Source of the DNA: Tricholoma matsutake
Taxonomy: Eukaryota > Basidiomycota > Agaricomycetes > Agaricales > Tricholomataceae
Assembly (NCBI GenBank): GCA_026075535.2
Contig: AP026549.1
Location: forward strand, 6,634,001 to 6,698,000
DNA: 64,000 nt
Direction: 5' to 3'
Shown here: positions 52,969 through 62,585 of the stretch, one piece after another
Position numbering within the stretch: position 1 is the first letter of the stretch
How the letters are laid out: the number at the start of each line of letters is the position of its first letter
Program-made: the position numbers and the translations under genes
The notes under the pieces: generated by a model
Told to the model about the DNA's origin: nothing
The model's database searches: none
Seen by the model: the letters and a program-made list of their open reading frames with translations, nothing else

Positions 52969-53288
52969 TAAGACATGACAGGGGTATGAAAAATGCATGG
53001 CAGGGGTATGGCCATATCTTCAAAATGGTATTACTATCTATCCAGCAAGAGTTTTATCACAGCTGGGCAATATATAAGGCTTTGAGACACCTCAAGTTAT
53101 TAAGCCATAAAATGAAAACTGCTTTCTGTTGAGCATAATTTTCCTTTTATGGCTGAATAGTTTGAGGTTTCTCAAAGCCTTATATATTGCCCAGCTGTGA
53201 TAAAACTCTTGCTAGGTAGTTAGTAATAATATTTTGAGGATATGGCCATACCCCTGCCATGCATTTTTCATACCCCTGTCATGCCTTA
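52969..53288. mobile_element. Foldback MITE, TSD ATGGCTAC
   Basis: The 320-bp unit folds almost completely: left arm TAAGACATGACAGGGGTATG, right arm complement ending CCCCTGTCATGCCTTA. Internal arms (GGGCAATATATAAGGCTTTG and its complement) pair over more than 100 bp. The 8-bp ATGGCTAC flanks it at 52961-52968 and 53289-53296. No coding capacity. The 8-bp duplication suggests hAT-type mobilisation. Confidence 0.9.
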
Positions 53289-53296
53289 ATGGCTAC

Positions 53297-53930
53297 CACC
53301 TAGGGTCCACCTTATAAGTGTGGTGGCAGGTGCTGAGTTTCATGGAATGTGCATCACTGCACATTGTGCAGCCAATGCCAAAGGTGCACCTGAAAGCCAC
53401 CCTATGAGCAGTTACTCATAGGCATGGGGGTGGGTGCTGTGTTGATCACCATCATTACATAGGCTGGGAGGTTGCCTGGTCTTGTCTTGTCTTTGGGTAC
53501 TAGTTAGTGGTGTCAAAGTTCAGTTCTGAACTTTGGTTTGAACTGGACTTGTGCAGAACTGAACCCTGGGTAGTTCAAAGTTTGGGCAGAGGTCTTGAAC
53601 CAAACCCAAAGTACAGTTCTGGGTTCAGCTGGAGGGAGATATGTATGTAAGAACCACCTCAAACATGTTTGAATGCAATTTGAACTGAAGACAGCACTCA
53701 GACAAATTACACAGCCACTTGATCTGAGATCCTGATGGGCCAGGAATTTGTCACTCATAGGGTCATCATGATATTCCCATGTTCCCCAGCAACAAATGGA
53801 CATTGTGTATGTGATTTCATGCCTCCTTTTTTTCTTTCTTTCAAACATGATGCGTGGGAGGTACCAGCCTTCTGTAAGCTTAGCTTCTCTTGTGGCAGTT
53901 TCCATGTCCCCCGGTGCACAATGCATGATG
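53297..53930. other. Palindrome-rich spacer with a possible hAT-type end
   Basis: Contains short palindromes (AATGTGCATCACTGCACATT near 53350; CCTATGAGCAGTTACTCATAGG at 53401-53422) like those in hAT-A. At about 53508 TAGTGGTGTCAAAGTTCAGT begins a GTTCAG/CTGAAC-rich stretch resembling hAT subterminal regions; the opposite end was not found. No gene is seen. Confidence 0.35.
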
Positions 53931-54269
53931 TGTAGAAAATCAACTTAGTGTAATCAGAGTATAGCTCAGTCTCTGTATAAGCGACTATATGAATACAATG
54001 ACTGTACCTAGTGTAATCAGAGTATAGCTATAAGTACAGTAAATATTGGTCCATAATATTGTAATGTCTAGAATACTCGCCTCAGTCTCTGTATAAGTGA
54101 CTGAGGTGATCGGATAACTACCTACCCTATATATAAGTGAGTTCAGCTACATAAAGAGTCAAAGGGATAAGAGACACAAAGGTGTCTATGAGACAGCACA
54201 TCAAAGGGATGTGCTAAAAATAGTACATGCATCATGTATGCTTACTGTGTGATAAATGGCACCTCAACA
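53931..54269 (-). repeat. Ty1/Copia 3' LTR
   Basis: On the minus strand the purine tract GGTGAGGAGGAG (54281-54270) is followed by TGTTGAGGTGCC. A TATA-like TTATATATAGG lies inside, and the repeat ends near TTTTCTACA (53931). The phrase CTCAGTCTCTGTATAAG occurs twice. The 5' LTR of this element is not in the window. Confidence 0.8.
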
Positions 54270-54283
54270 CTCCTCCTCACCAT

Positions 54284-55840
54284 GAGCACTCCTCCTTGCA
54301 TCGATTTGCAACAATGAAGGCCAAGATGTTCCCGGAGATACAAGAACTGTTTTACCTCAAGGGTCTTAGTGAACATGTCAGCAACATTTTTGCGAGTATG
54401 AACATAAGTGAGCCATAGGTCATTGGACTGTACGCAGTCTCTGAGGAAATGGTATTTGATATCAATATGTTTAATGCATGAGTGAAGGAGTGGGTATTCA
54501 GAGAGGCTCTTTGTTGCAGAGTTATTGCAAGATATTATGGTAGGCAAAGTCTGAGAGTAGCCTATAGCATTGAGTAAAGTTCAGATCCAAATATATTCCT
54601 TTGCCGTTTCAAATGCAGCCATATATTCAGCTTCGCATGAGGATGTTGCAATGACCTTCTGTTTGCGTGCCATCCAGGAGATAGCACCGGAACCTAGAGA
54701 GCATATAAAACCCCCAACACTATGGCAGGTGTTGAGGCAGTTCACCTAGTCAGAGTCACTAAAGGCGTGAAGGTTAACAGAAGGGTCACCTCTGAGATAT
54801 AGCTGAAGGTCTCTGGTACACTTGAGATATCGTACCAGTCTTATGGCTACCTTCCAGTGTTCAAACAAGTAGCAATCAAGAAATTGGGAGAGTTGTTGGA
54901 CAGCACAGGAGATGTTGGGGTGGGTTCTGATTGCCAAATATAGTAGACACATGACTAGGGAATGATATGGGAGTTTGTTAAGTTGGCTCTGCTCATCAGA
55001 GGATAGGGTGTTGCAGTCAAATCAGCACAGTTTGGAGCCAGGTTCCAGTGGGGCAGATACTGGGTGTGCATCTCTCTGGCCAAATTGATCAACAACTTTG
55101 ATGATAAGAGTGGTCTGTGATAGCGCCACCATATGCGCTGTTCTATCCCAAGTGACTGCAATCCCAATAAGGAAGTGTGCAGTGCCCAATTTGGAAATAT
55201 TCCAGACTTCTCGCATCTGACTCTTGAACCTCTCATTCTTGTCTTTGGAGTCAGCTATGGACAAATAATCATCGACATGAACAGCAGTAATTATGGTCCC
55301 AGAATCAGTCTTGCGGTAATATATACAAGACTCACAGGACAGTCGAGTGAATCCCCAGGATAGCATTTGGGCATTGAGCATTTGATTCCAGATATGCCCA
55401 CTTTGCTTCATGCCATATAGTCCATGCTGAAGTTGCCACACCCAGTCCTCTTTTCCAGGTTCCTCAAAATTGACTGGTTGTTGCATATATTGTAATTCAT
55501 CATCTGGTAGCAGGCCATAGAGGAAAGCAGTTTTGATGTCGCTTTGTTGGGCATCCCATCCCAGTGATGCTGCAATGTGTAATAGAATTCTCCAAGATTC
55601 CATGCGCACAGTTGGTGAGGTGGTCTTAGTGTAGTCCTTGCCATAAATCTGCTCATAACCCTTGAAAACAACACATACTTTCCACCTGACAGCCTTCCCA
55701 GTTTCATCCTGCTTGATATGGAAAATGGGTTTCCCTTTTCAGATACACTTCCCCTGAGGAACTTTGGAACCCTGCTGCCACAGCTGTGAGCCATTGCTCA
55801 CAGACTTGGCTGCAGGGGAAGCATAAGGGGAGGAAAACTG
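54284..55840 (-). pseudogene. Ty1/Copia pol: RT and RNase H, 5'-truncated
   Basis: RT reads GKDYTKTTSPTVRMESWRIL, WDAQQSDIKTAFLYGLLPDD, WVWQLQHGLYGMKQSGHIWN and AVHVDDYLSIADSKDKNERF (active site HVDD, usually YVDD). It continues HFLIGIAVTWDRTAHMVALS, then SLVMCLLYLAIRTHPNISCA. RNase H has ARKQKVIATSSCEAEYMAAF, CNNSATKSLSEYPLLHSCIK and HIDIKYHFLRDCVQSNDLWL, ending ADMFTKTLEVKQFLYLREHL. TGA codons interrupt at expected Arg positions. Gag, protease and integrase are missing. This is the only Copia element in the window. Confidence 0.9.
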
Positions 55841-56410
55841 CAGTAAATCACCTGCAGTAACAACACCACAGAGATTTCACTGGCACCATGGTATAACACT
55901 ATACCCATGGGTATGGTGTTACCAGCAGGTGTGGTGTATGTGGGTATGGGTACAGTAAGTTCTAATCCCACCCACAGGTGTACCCATGTCAAACCATAAA
56001 GAGGGGGGATGACAATGAGAGAGGGGGATGACAATGATGACAATGAGAGGGTGTATATGTAGTGTAGTTACATATCAAATATATGTATTATATAGGAAAT
56101 ATAATACTTTTTTGGTATATCATATGCAGTGTGAATGATATTTGGAGGATGAAAAAATCTTCTCAAGTGTCAGAGGATATTCAGGAAGCATATGAATCAT
56201 ACATTCCTGAGGTGCCCTGGAGCACTTTGGACCAAAATTCACTACCCTGAAGACTGGCAAATAACAGCACTTTACCTACAGAGTGCCCAGGGTAGACAAT
56301 TGCTTCAGATTCATTGGCATGCCCAAAGACATCCTAGGGTAACCCAGGACACCCTGGGGACAAAAGCAATTTTCCTGATGCACCTCCTCTCTGCTGAATA
56401 CTGGAGGTAG
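55841..56410. other. Unassigned spacer between Copia and G3B
   Basis: Holds short palindromes (GGTATAACACTATACC near 55890), a GATGACAATGAGAG low-complexity stretch (about 56008-56052) similar to hAT-A internal repeats, and AT-rich sequence. No gene is supported. It replaces the C-terminal integrase, chromodomain and 3' LTR that G3B should have. Confidence 0.4.
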
Positions 56411-57241
56411 CAACCTTGGCAATCTCCCCATTTTTAATACAAACAGGGATACCTGCATCAACACATTTGTCGTGTTCATGATGTCAAAATGCACCTTCAG
56501 TAGTGCTCTGTCCCATCCACTTTGGTTTTGCTCCATGTGGAATCGCAAGCATTGAACTACCATCTTATTTGTACGTTCTGATGCGCCATCAGTTTTGGGG
56601 TGGCACACAGTCGACATTTTGTGTTTCATCCTGGTTAGCTTCATCAGCACTCTCCAAAATTTTGACATCTTGTTGCAGTCACTTATCAACTCTAAAGGGC
56701 AACTGTTTTTGCAGTACCACTTGCTGAAAAACAGGCTTGCAAAACTTTTGGCTGTCATGTCCATTCTGCATGGCACAATTTGTATGTCTGCCCCCAGCCT
56801 ATCCATCATTGTCATGATGGCATTGTACCTGTCATCCATGGGCAACAGTCCTATGAAATTGATTGCTACTGAGTCAAATCTCTTGTCAGGAATCGGCAGC
56901 AGATGTAATGGTCCTGACGCTTTTGCTGTGTTACTCTTGTTTCTCTGGCATGCCCCGCAGCCTGGTATGTAGGCATTGATCAAATCCTTTCACATGTTAG
57001 GCCAATAAAAATCATCTCTCAATGATCCATAAGATTTCTCTCCCCTGAAATGTCCAAGGCAGTCATGCGCTAGCCTGAATAGTTGTTCCCATAGGTCCTT
57101 ATATTTTGGTATGATTAACCTCTTCCCCATGAAGAGCAGTCCATTCCTGAATGATATCTCCAGTTTAGGGTGGACCAACCCCTTCTTCAAATCCTCTAGC
57201 ATTGCCTTGCACCATTTGTCTCTTGAATATCCCTTTTGTAT
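56411..57241 (-). pseudogene. G3B integrase (C-terminus missing)
   Basis: Minus-strand reading: LVHPKLEISFRNGLLFMGKR, LFRLAHDCLGHFRGEKSYGS and DDFYWPNM, then INAYIPGCGACQRNKSN (HHCC complete). The core has RFDSVAINFIGLLPMDDRYN (Asp now Asn at INFIG), CPLELISDCNKMSKFWRVLM (second Asp), VCHPKTDGASERTNKMVVQC (Glu) and NQSGWDRALLKVHFDIMNTT, then FVLKMGRLPRL, after which similarity is lost. This is the region that G3A has deleted. Confidence 0.85.
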
Positions 57242-58440
57242 TCATCCATAGAGTCTCAGGTCCATCTCTTTATCAAAAATGGCTCCTACTTTCATATGCA
57301 TCTCTTTGTGCTCCATCAGCTGGGACAAGGCATCTGCTATGGTGTTATCCTCCCCCTTGATGTACATGATGGTGTATTCATATTGTGAGAGGTACTCCAT
57401 CCATCTTACCTGTTGTAGCAACAGATCATTGGCCATCAAAGTTCTGGATGGTCTTGTGGTCAGTGTAGATGTGGATGTGTGTTCCTAGTAAGTCGACTCT
57501 CCATTTTGTCAGCGCACACATGATACTGAGCATTTCCTGCTCATGCACTGGATAATGCAACTCAGCTCCCTTTAGTTGCCTGCTCTCAAAAGCCACTGTC
57601 CTTGCACTTTCCCAACTCTTCCGAAAAGACAGAATGGCCCCTGTGTGTCACTTGCTCACATTGCACATCACATAAATCTGGTTCTCCCTTGGGTTATGGT
57701 GGTTGATTGTTGTCAAACAATCATGGCTCAGCACCAGCCCCTTGATTGCTTGGAAGGCATTCTGGTGCTCTCTTGTCCACACGGGGAATGCCTTGTTGCA
57801 TTCCTTCTTTGTTAGCGGTGCTAGCACTGCCATGTGTTCCACCAGCGCTGGTAGAAAAACACTGATATACCTCACTAGTCCTAGGAACTGCCTCACTTGC
57901 TTCACTGAGGTTGGTGCCTGCCAGTTCAACACATGCTCCACCTTGGAACCATCTGCCTCTATCCCCTCCCCTGAGATGTGGTGTCCCAGGAAGTCCACTT
58001 CTGTTGCAAACAATGAGGACTTCTTTGTCGAGCAATACAGGTGTGCCACACGCAATGCTTCTAACACCAAGGAAACATTTATCTTGTGCTCCGCTAGTGA
58101 TGATGACCATATTATGATGTCATCTAGGTATACATGACAGATCCTCCCTATCAATTCTGTCAGTGTGAGTGTTACACATCATTGATGGGTTGCCAGAGAG
58201 TTACGCAGTCCCATTGGCATTACCACCCCCTCCCACAGGCCAAATGGTGTCACCGTGGCCATATACTTTCCATGGTTGGGATGAACCAGCATCTGGAAAA
58301 AGGAATTTGCAAGGATGTCATCAATGTGTGGCAATGGATAGTTATCCAGTACAGTGATTTTGTTCAATTTCTGGCAGTCATTAATCCCTCTTGGTAGCAC
58401 AGAGCTGTTTGCCTTTGGGATTATGTTGAAGGATGGCAAT
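57242..58440 (-). pseudogene. G3B reverse transcriptase and RNase H
   Basis: RT: RGINDCQKLNKITVLDNYPL, then [20 protein letters not shown]. Compared with G3A, about 14 residues are missing here, including the motif A Asp (G3[13 protein letters not shown]), so RT was inactivated by an in-frame deletion. ATVTPFGLWEGVVMPMGLRN and CHVYLDDIIIWSSSLAEHKI follow. Connection: QQFLGLVRY-type RQFLGLVRYISVFLPALVEH. RNase H: QIYVMCNVSK, AFESRQLKGAELHYPVHEQE, IHIYTDHKTIQNFDGQ, EYTIMYIKGEDNTIADALSQ. TGA codons break the frame at several places. Confidence 0.9.
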
Positions 58441-58466
58441 GCATAAGGGGAGGAAGATGGGTGAAT

Positions 58467-59159
58467 TCACCCAGCCTCCACATGCTGCTCAATCAGTTTC
58501 TTCCATCCCTCCCAGTATTTCCTTGGACAAGAATATCCCCATCCTACTGAGATTGGTGCTCCAGGTTTGACCTTGATGTGATGATATACATCTGTAGGTA
58601 ATTCACTCGCATGCAGAATGTCTGCTGGGAAACAATCTGAATAGCGTTCTTTGTACATTGAGTCCAGCTTCTCCAGAATCTTACTGGCTGCTAACTCTTC
58701 TACCCACTTCCTCACAGCCATGATCACACAGGGTGGAGTCATGCAATGCGCCTCCAGGTTGAATTGCTCAGGGTTTTTGTCAAACATGCAGCATAATTCT
58801 TGTACAACCACTTGTAGTAGTTTATGTGTTTGAACACAACCTGTCCTTATCATTCTTGCTTCTGTCTTCCAGCACTGGCATGGAGAGTTCTGTGTCTTTG
58901 CCACAGTTATGGGAGGTGGGTTTAGCAAGTCATAGCCTGTGTCCTTAATGACAGCTGTTCTCAATTCAGCATCAACCACAATTTTGTTCCTAGTCAAGAA
59001 ATCTAATCTGAGAATAATATCCATCTGTAGGTTTGGGCTAATGATGGCATTGACAACCTTGGCTTTCCAATCTGAGTTTGGGGATTGGAGGTGTAATTTG
59101 CAGTATTCCATTAAACTAGAGTCCATGCTCCTCTTTCCATCTATAAAGGTGCCTGATAC
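58467..59159 (-). pseudogene. G3B protease C-terminal part and RT N-terminus
   Basis: From the hAT boundary the minus strand reads LVSGTFIDGKRSMDSSLMEY, NLQMDIILRLDFLTRNKIVV (the closing block of the protease) and VIKDTGYDLLNPPPITVAKT. Then come SDCFPADILHASELPTDVYH, HIKVKPGAPISVGWGYSCPR and WEGWKKLIEQHVEAG, ending in TGA, as in G3A. It is open for about 230 codons. The catalytic part of the protease is on the other side of the hAT-type element. Confidence 0.85.
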
Positions 59160-60616
59160 TAGTGTTTGAAGGTTCAGTCCATAGAACTGAAGACCAAACC
59201 AGACTGAACCACAGTCCATGCTGCAGTTCAGTCTATTTTTCTGAAAAAGTGAGTAACTGAAACCATGGTTCGGTTGCTGGTTCACTCATTTTGAAAACAT
59301 TTGAAAACTGTTATAAGACTGGTTGTAACCAGTTACAACTGGTCTTTTTACACTTAGACTACATACCCTATAAGAGTACCAAATAAATATATCTATGTAC
59401 TAATTACATATGTTGTAGAGAAAAAACTGGGGCATGCCTGAATGAATAGAGGGAAAAGTAAGCTGTTTAAATAGCACTGACCATTTGCACCTGTTTGCAT
59501 GGTCACATGTACTCTCGTTCACATGTTTTTGACATGTTTACACCTTTTGTTTATATGTTTACATTTATCTATACTGTATTGCCACAAGCCACAACACATT
59601 TTGCAACTTGGTTTCTCTCCCCACAACAACAATGGCCTTGTCCACAACTGGGGCACAAACAACATCTGTCATTGTTTGTGCCCCAGGTAAGTATCTTTTA
59701 CTCTTTGCCTTTCATTTGTAACTAATTATTATCTTGTTTGTTTCTTAGAATCTATGTATATTATAACACTGATGACATGGCACCCACTTCCAGCCTCACG
59801 AGCCACTGCTCATGGGGTGAACTGTGGGTGCAGGAGATGAGGACAATGAAGATGAGGACAACAAGGGATGATGATGACAACAAATGACAAATGACAAGCA
59901 GGGGATGATGATGATGACAAACAATGAGTAGGGGAGGACAATGACAACAAACAATGAGTAGGGGACAACAACAACAAACAACAAGCAGGGGATGACAACA
60001 ATGACAAACAATGAGTAGGGGACAACAATGACAACAAACAACAAGCAGGGGACAACAATGACAGCAAACAACAAGCAGGGGACAACAACAATTGGGGATG
60101 ACGACAAGGATAAATGGGGACCATGAGACAGCGACAATGCAACACCCACCCCTCCCTCACTTGAAATGCAAGGTGGAGGGGTGATTTCCTACTGACGCAT
60201 CTTCCCCAGCACTGCTGTCCAGGGTCACGAGCCCCTGCTTGTGGGTGGACTTGTTTTCTTGTTTTTTTAATTTTGTTTTGTATTATTCTTTTTTCTGTAT
60301 GTACCTTAGTTATACAAATAGTTGGTATAGTGGAGGGCCTCCACTGCTGTGAGCCTCTGCTCGCAGGGTGTGAATAATAGTTTCAGAATATCTATTTAGT
60401 GTTTAACATAGCCTACCATTTGTATTCTTACATGGTCCTGACCAGTCCTAAACTGGTCTGGACTGGTTGTGACCGGTCCAGCAACTGTTAGGCAACTGTG
60501 ACAGACCGGTCCAGTCTACAGTTGCATATAATATTTGAAATATATGAACTGGTCCAGTCCATGGTTGCCCCCTGAGGTGGGCAAAAAACTGGACCACACT
60601 GGACTTTCAAACACTA
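59160..60616. mobile_element. hAT-type non-autonomous element in G3B, TSD CCTGATAC
   Basis: Ends are TAGTGTTTGAAGGTTCAGTC and, inverted, TAGTGTTTGAAAGTCCAGTG, with CCTGATAC at 59152-59159 and 60617-60624. Excision rejoins the G3B protease (FSVSG/TFIDGK). It has no transposase. The interior has a hairpin GGGGCACAAACAA...TTGTTTGTGCCCC (59650-59684) followed by AGGTAAGT and a T-rich intron-like tract ending TTCTTAG. Three GAGCxxCTGCTC-like palindromes (about 59800, 60230, 60352) and an AACAAGCAGGGGACAACAATG tandem array (59860-60090) follow. It shares the hairpin architecture of hAT-A and the ends of the elements at 7850 and 19242. Confidence 0.9.
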
Positions 60617-62031
60617 CCTGATACTGAGAAAGGCTTGAATAACTTGCAGTGTACTAGTCCCAAAACATCTATGAGCTCAGAGGAAATCAGCACTGGGGGG
60701 GAACCATGGTCAATCAGCACTTGTATTGGAGTCAGGGCACAAGTTAAAGGGGCATCAATGCAGCACTCCCACCACAAGTGTGATGGTAATGAAAGGTTCA
60801 GCATGTACTCATCAGCTTTGTCCTCAGTCATTTCAAAATCATCACTGTCTTCTTCATCCTCAAAGACTGCAGCCACAAAGGTGGTCCCCTTCCCCTTGAA
60901 TGCGGCCTTTGCCTTCAGTGCTGCAGCAGTCATGACATTCTTGCATGCCTTGGGGGTGGGTCTTCCATTCATGCCAAGTGGGCAATTGGGAGTGAAGTGA
61001 CCTGCGTAAAATAATCTGCAACAGAAACACCCACAGTGCACTCTGAGCAGGTCATGTTCTGCTTGAGAGAGCTTTGGTGTTGCTGCTTGCTGGTTATTTG
61101 TGGTGTTTGTGAGAACACTGGATGTGCTGGTGCTGCTGGTGGTAGCTGCTACTGTCATGGAGTTACCTGCACTGGTTGCTGAATTGTTTCCTCCTCGAGC
61201 TGCTGTGTTTTTTGTGTTTGCATGGGCCAATGCTTCCACTATCTTCAATCATTCCTCTCGTTTGTTCAGGTTCTCAACATTGAGGAGGTGTACATGCTGG
61301 ATCCAAGCCTCAAGGTCAACAATTGCAGCTAGTGTCCCATGCATGTTGTTAGCATCATACGACACTTTCAGAGCAGGCAAGAGACAGGGGACAAAATGTG
61401 CATGTAATTTCTCTTCTGTGATGTGGTAGTCAGATTTTGCAATTGCCAGCTCCATGTTAGCTTCGCAGACACTCTCCATCCAAGTCAAGAATGCTTGAGT
61501 ACTTTGCATAGTAATCTATGTGGTGATGAGGTCATCTTTCCAGTTAGGTGGGAGGAATTTGTTATTGAATTCTGTGAAGAACTCAATGAAGCTGAGGTCT
61601 ACAAGACAGTCATGGTGAGTCATGATCCAAGCTTGTACAGCCAAAGACTCAAAGTTGTAAATGATGCTCAACATGTGCTCCTCCTCCAGCATCTTCTTGT
61701 TCTGGAAGAACCTTCAGCACGCATTCTCAAAAATTTGTATCACTGGAATCGTTATACAGCCTGCTGACAAGACAGGTGCATGATTTCCTTTCCCACCTTT
61801 CACTGTTGCTGGGGTGTATTGGATACTATCCATCTCTTGCAGATGAAGAGTACAGGGAGTGTCTGAGTCCGATGAGTCAGAGGACGAGGAAGGTGTTTCT
61901 GGTGATGAGGCAGGGGCAGGGGCAAGTGGTTTCATGAGCAGTTCTGGGCTAGATGGGGGTGAGCTGGGTGGCATGATCAGAGGGCTGGAATCCTCACTTC
62001 ATGGTGTGACACGTGACCTACTGTGTGCCAT
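60617..62031 (-). pseudogene. G3B gag and protease active site
   Basis: ATG at 62031 gives MAHSRSRVTP (TGA) SEDSSPLIMPPS, then a Ser/Pro-rich N-terminus and SIQYTPATVKGGKGNHAPVL, as in G3A. Capsid: SLAVQAWIMTHHDCL-type, ITMQSTQAFLTWMESVCEAN and HFVPCLLPALKVSYDANNMH. After a TGA come ALAHANTKNTAARGG, the CX2CX6HX4C knuckle CFCCRLFYAGHFTPNC, and an acidic patch (FEDEEDSDDFEMTED). In the same frame follows the protease start IQVLIDHGSPPVLISSELID. The gag-protease junction is continuous here, unlike G3A, so one polyprotein is likely. D-H-G is again at the active site. Confidence 0.85.
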
Positions 62032-62391
62032 GACAGGGGCACAGGTGTACAGTTTTCAAGGCAGGGTGGTCTGAGGTGGTTGTGGTGAAAGAAAGGTTCT
62101 TAGTTTTCTTTGCTCTGTGGTTGTGCAGTATTTAACTGGTTGAGAGTGACTATATGTCCATATTCAGGGTGACACGTCTTTCTGGTAGTGACATAGGTTT
62201 GGTGTCCTTGTGGGCTCCTTCCTCCTGTTGGCATGGCAAGAGGTTTGCAAGAAGTCACGGAAGTAAACAGTGATAGTGCATGTGATATTATCGGTCCATG
62301 TAAGTCCAAATGTAGAAACAGGGTGATCTGATGATCTCACTGGGTACTTATGGTATCACTAGTTTGAATCACTTTTGACACAAAAAAAAAG
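62032..62391 (-). other. G3B leader with poly-T tract
   Basis: On the minus strand C plus T9 then GTGTCAAAAGTGATTC follows the LTR, as in G3A. The rest is untranslated leader. No tRNA-type primer site is visible. Confidence 0.6.
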
Positions 62392-62585
62392 TGTGTACTC
62401 CCAACACTCAGAGTCCGGAAATGTGATGAATGTGGTATCGATTCAAGGGAAAGTATTTCTACTATTACAAATGTTCATGTACTTAAGGAACTGGACATGT
62501 GATGGAAATGATGGTTGTGATGGTTGCACTGAATTGATGAAGCACATTGTGATAAGATTATTGTAAGAGAATCTGTTCTCTTACA
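62392..62585 (-). repeat. G3B 5' LTR
   Basis: In minus orientation it starts TGTAAGAGAACAGATTCTCTTACA-like (8-bp inverted ends around 8 bases) and closes GGGAGTACACA. It shares the start hairpin, TTTGTAATAGTAGA and GAGTGTTGGGAGTACA with the G3A LTR. Length is about 194 bp. Confidence 0.8.

Larger units (their letters stand above)
56411..62585 (-). mobile_element. G3B: second copy of the G3 Gypsy family, 3'-truncated
   Basis: On the minus strand the LTR (62585-62392), leader, gag, protease, RT, RNase H and integrase match G3A in order and wording. The chromodomain and 3' LTR are missing beyond about 56411. A hAT-type element (59160-60616) splits it between the gag-protease and the rest of protease. 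Stops are mainly TGA. Comparison with G3A shows independent deletions in each copy. Confidence 0.9.

Noticed and set aside
59796..60160. Minus-strand repetitive hydrophobic ORFs (Leu/Ser/Val-rich)
   Set aside because: They are translations of the AACAAGCAGGGGACAACAATG tandem array and have no conserved feature.
1..62031. A genetic code in which TGA encodes Arg
   Set aside because: TGA-for-Arg occurs together with frameshifts, deletions, lost catalytic residues and CpG decay in non-coding LTRs, and many normal genes of such fungi use TGA as stop. CpG mutation explains it.
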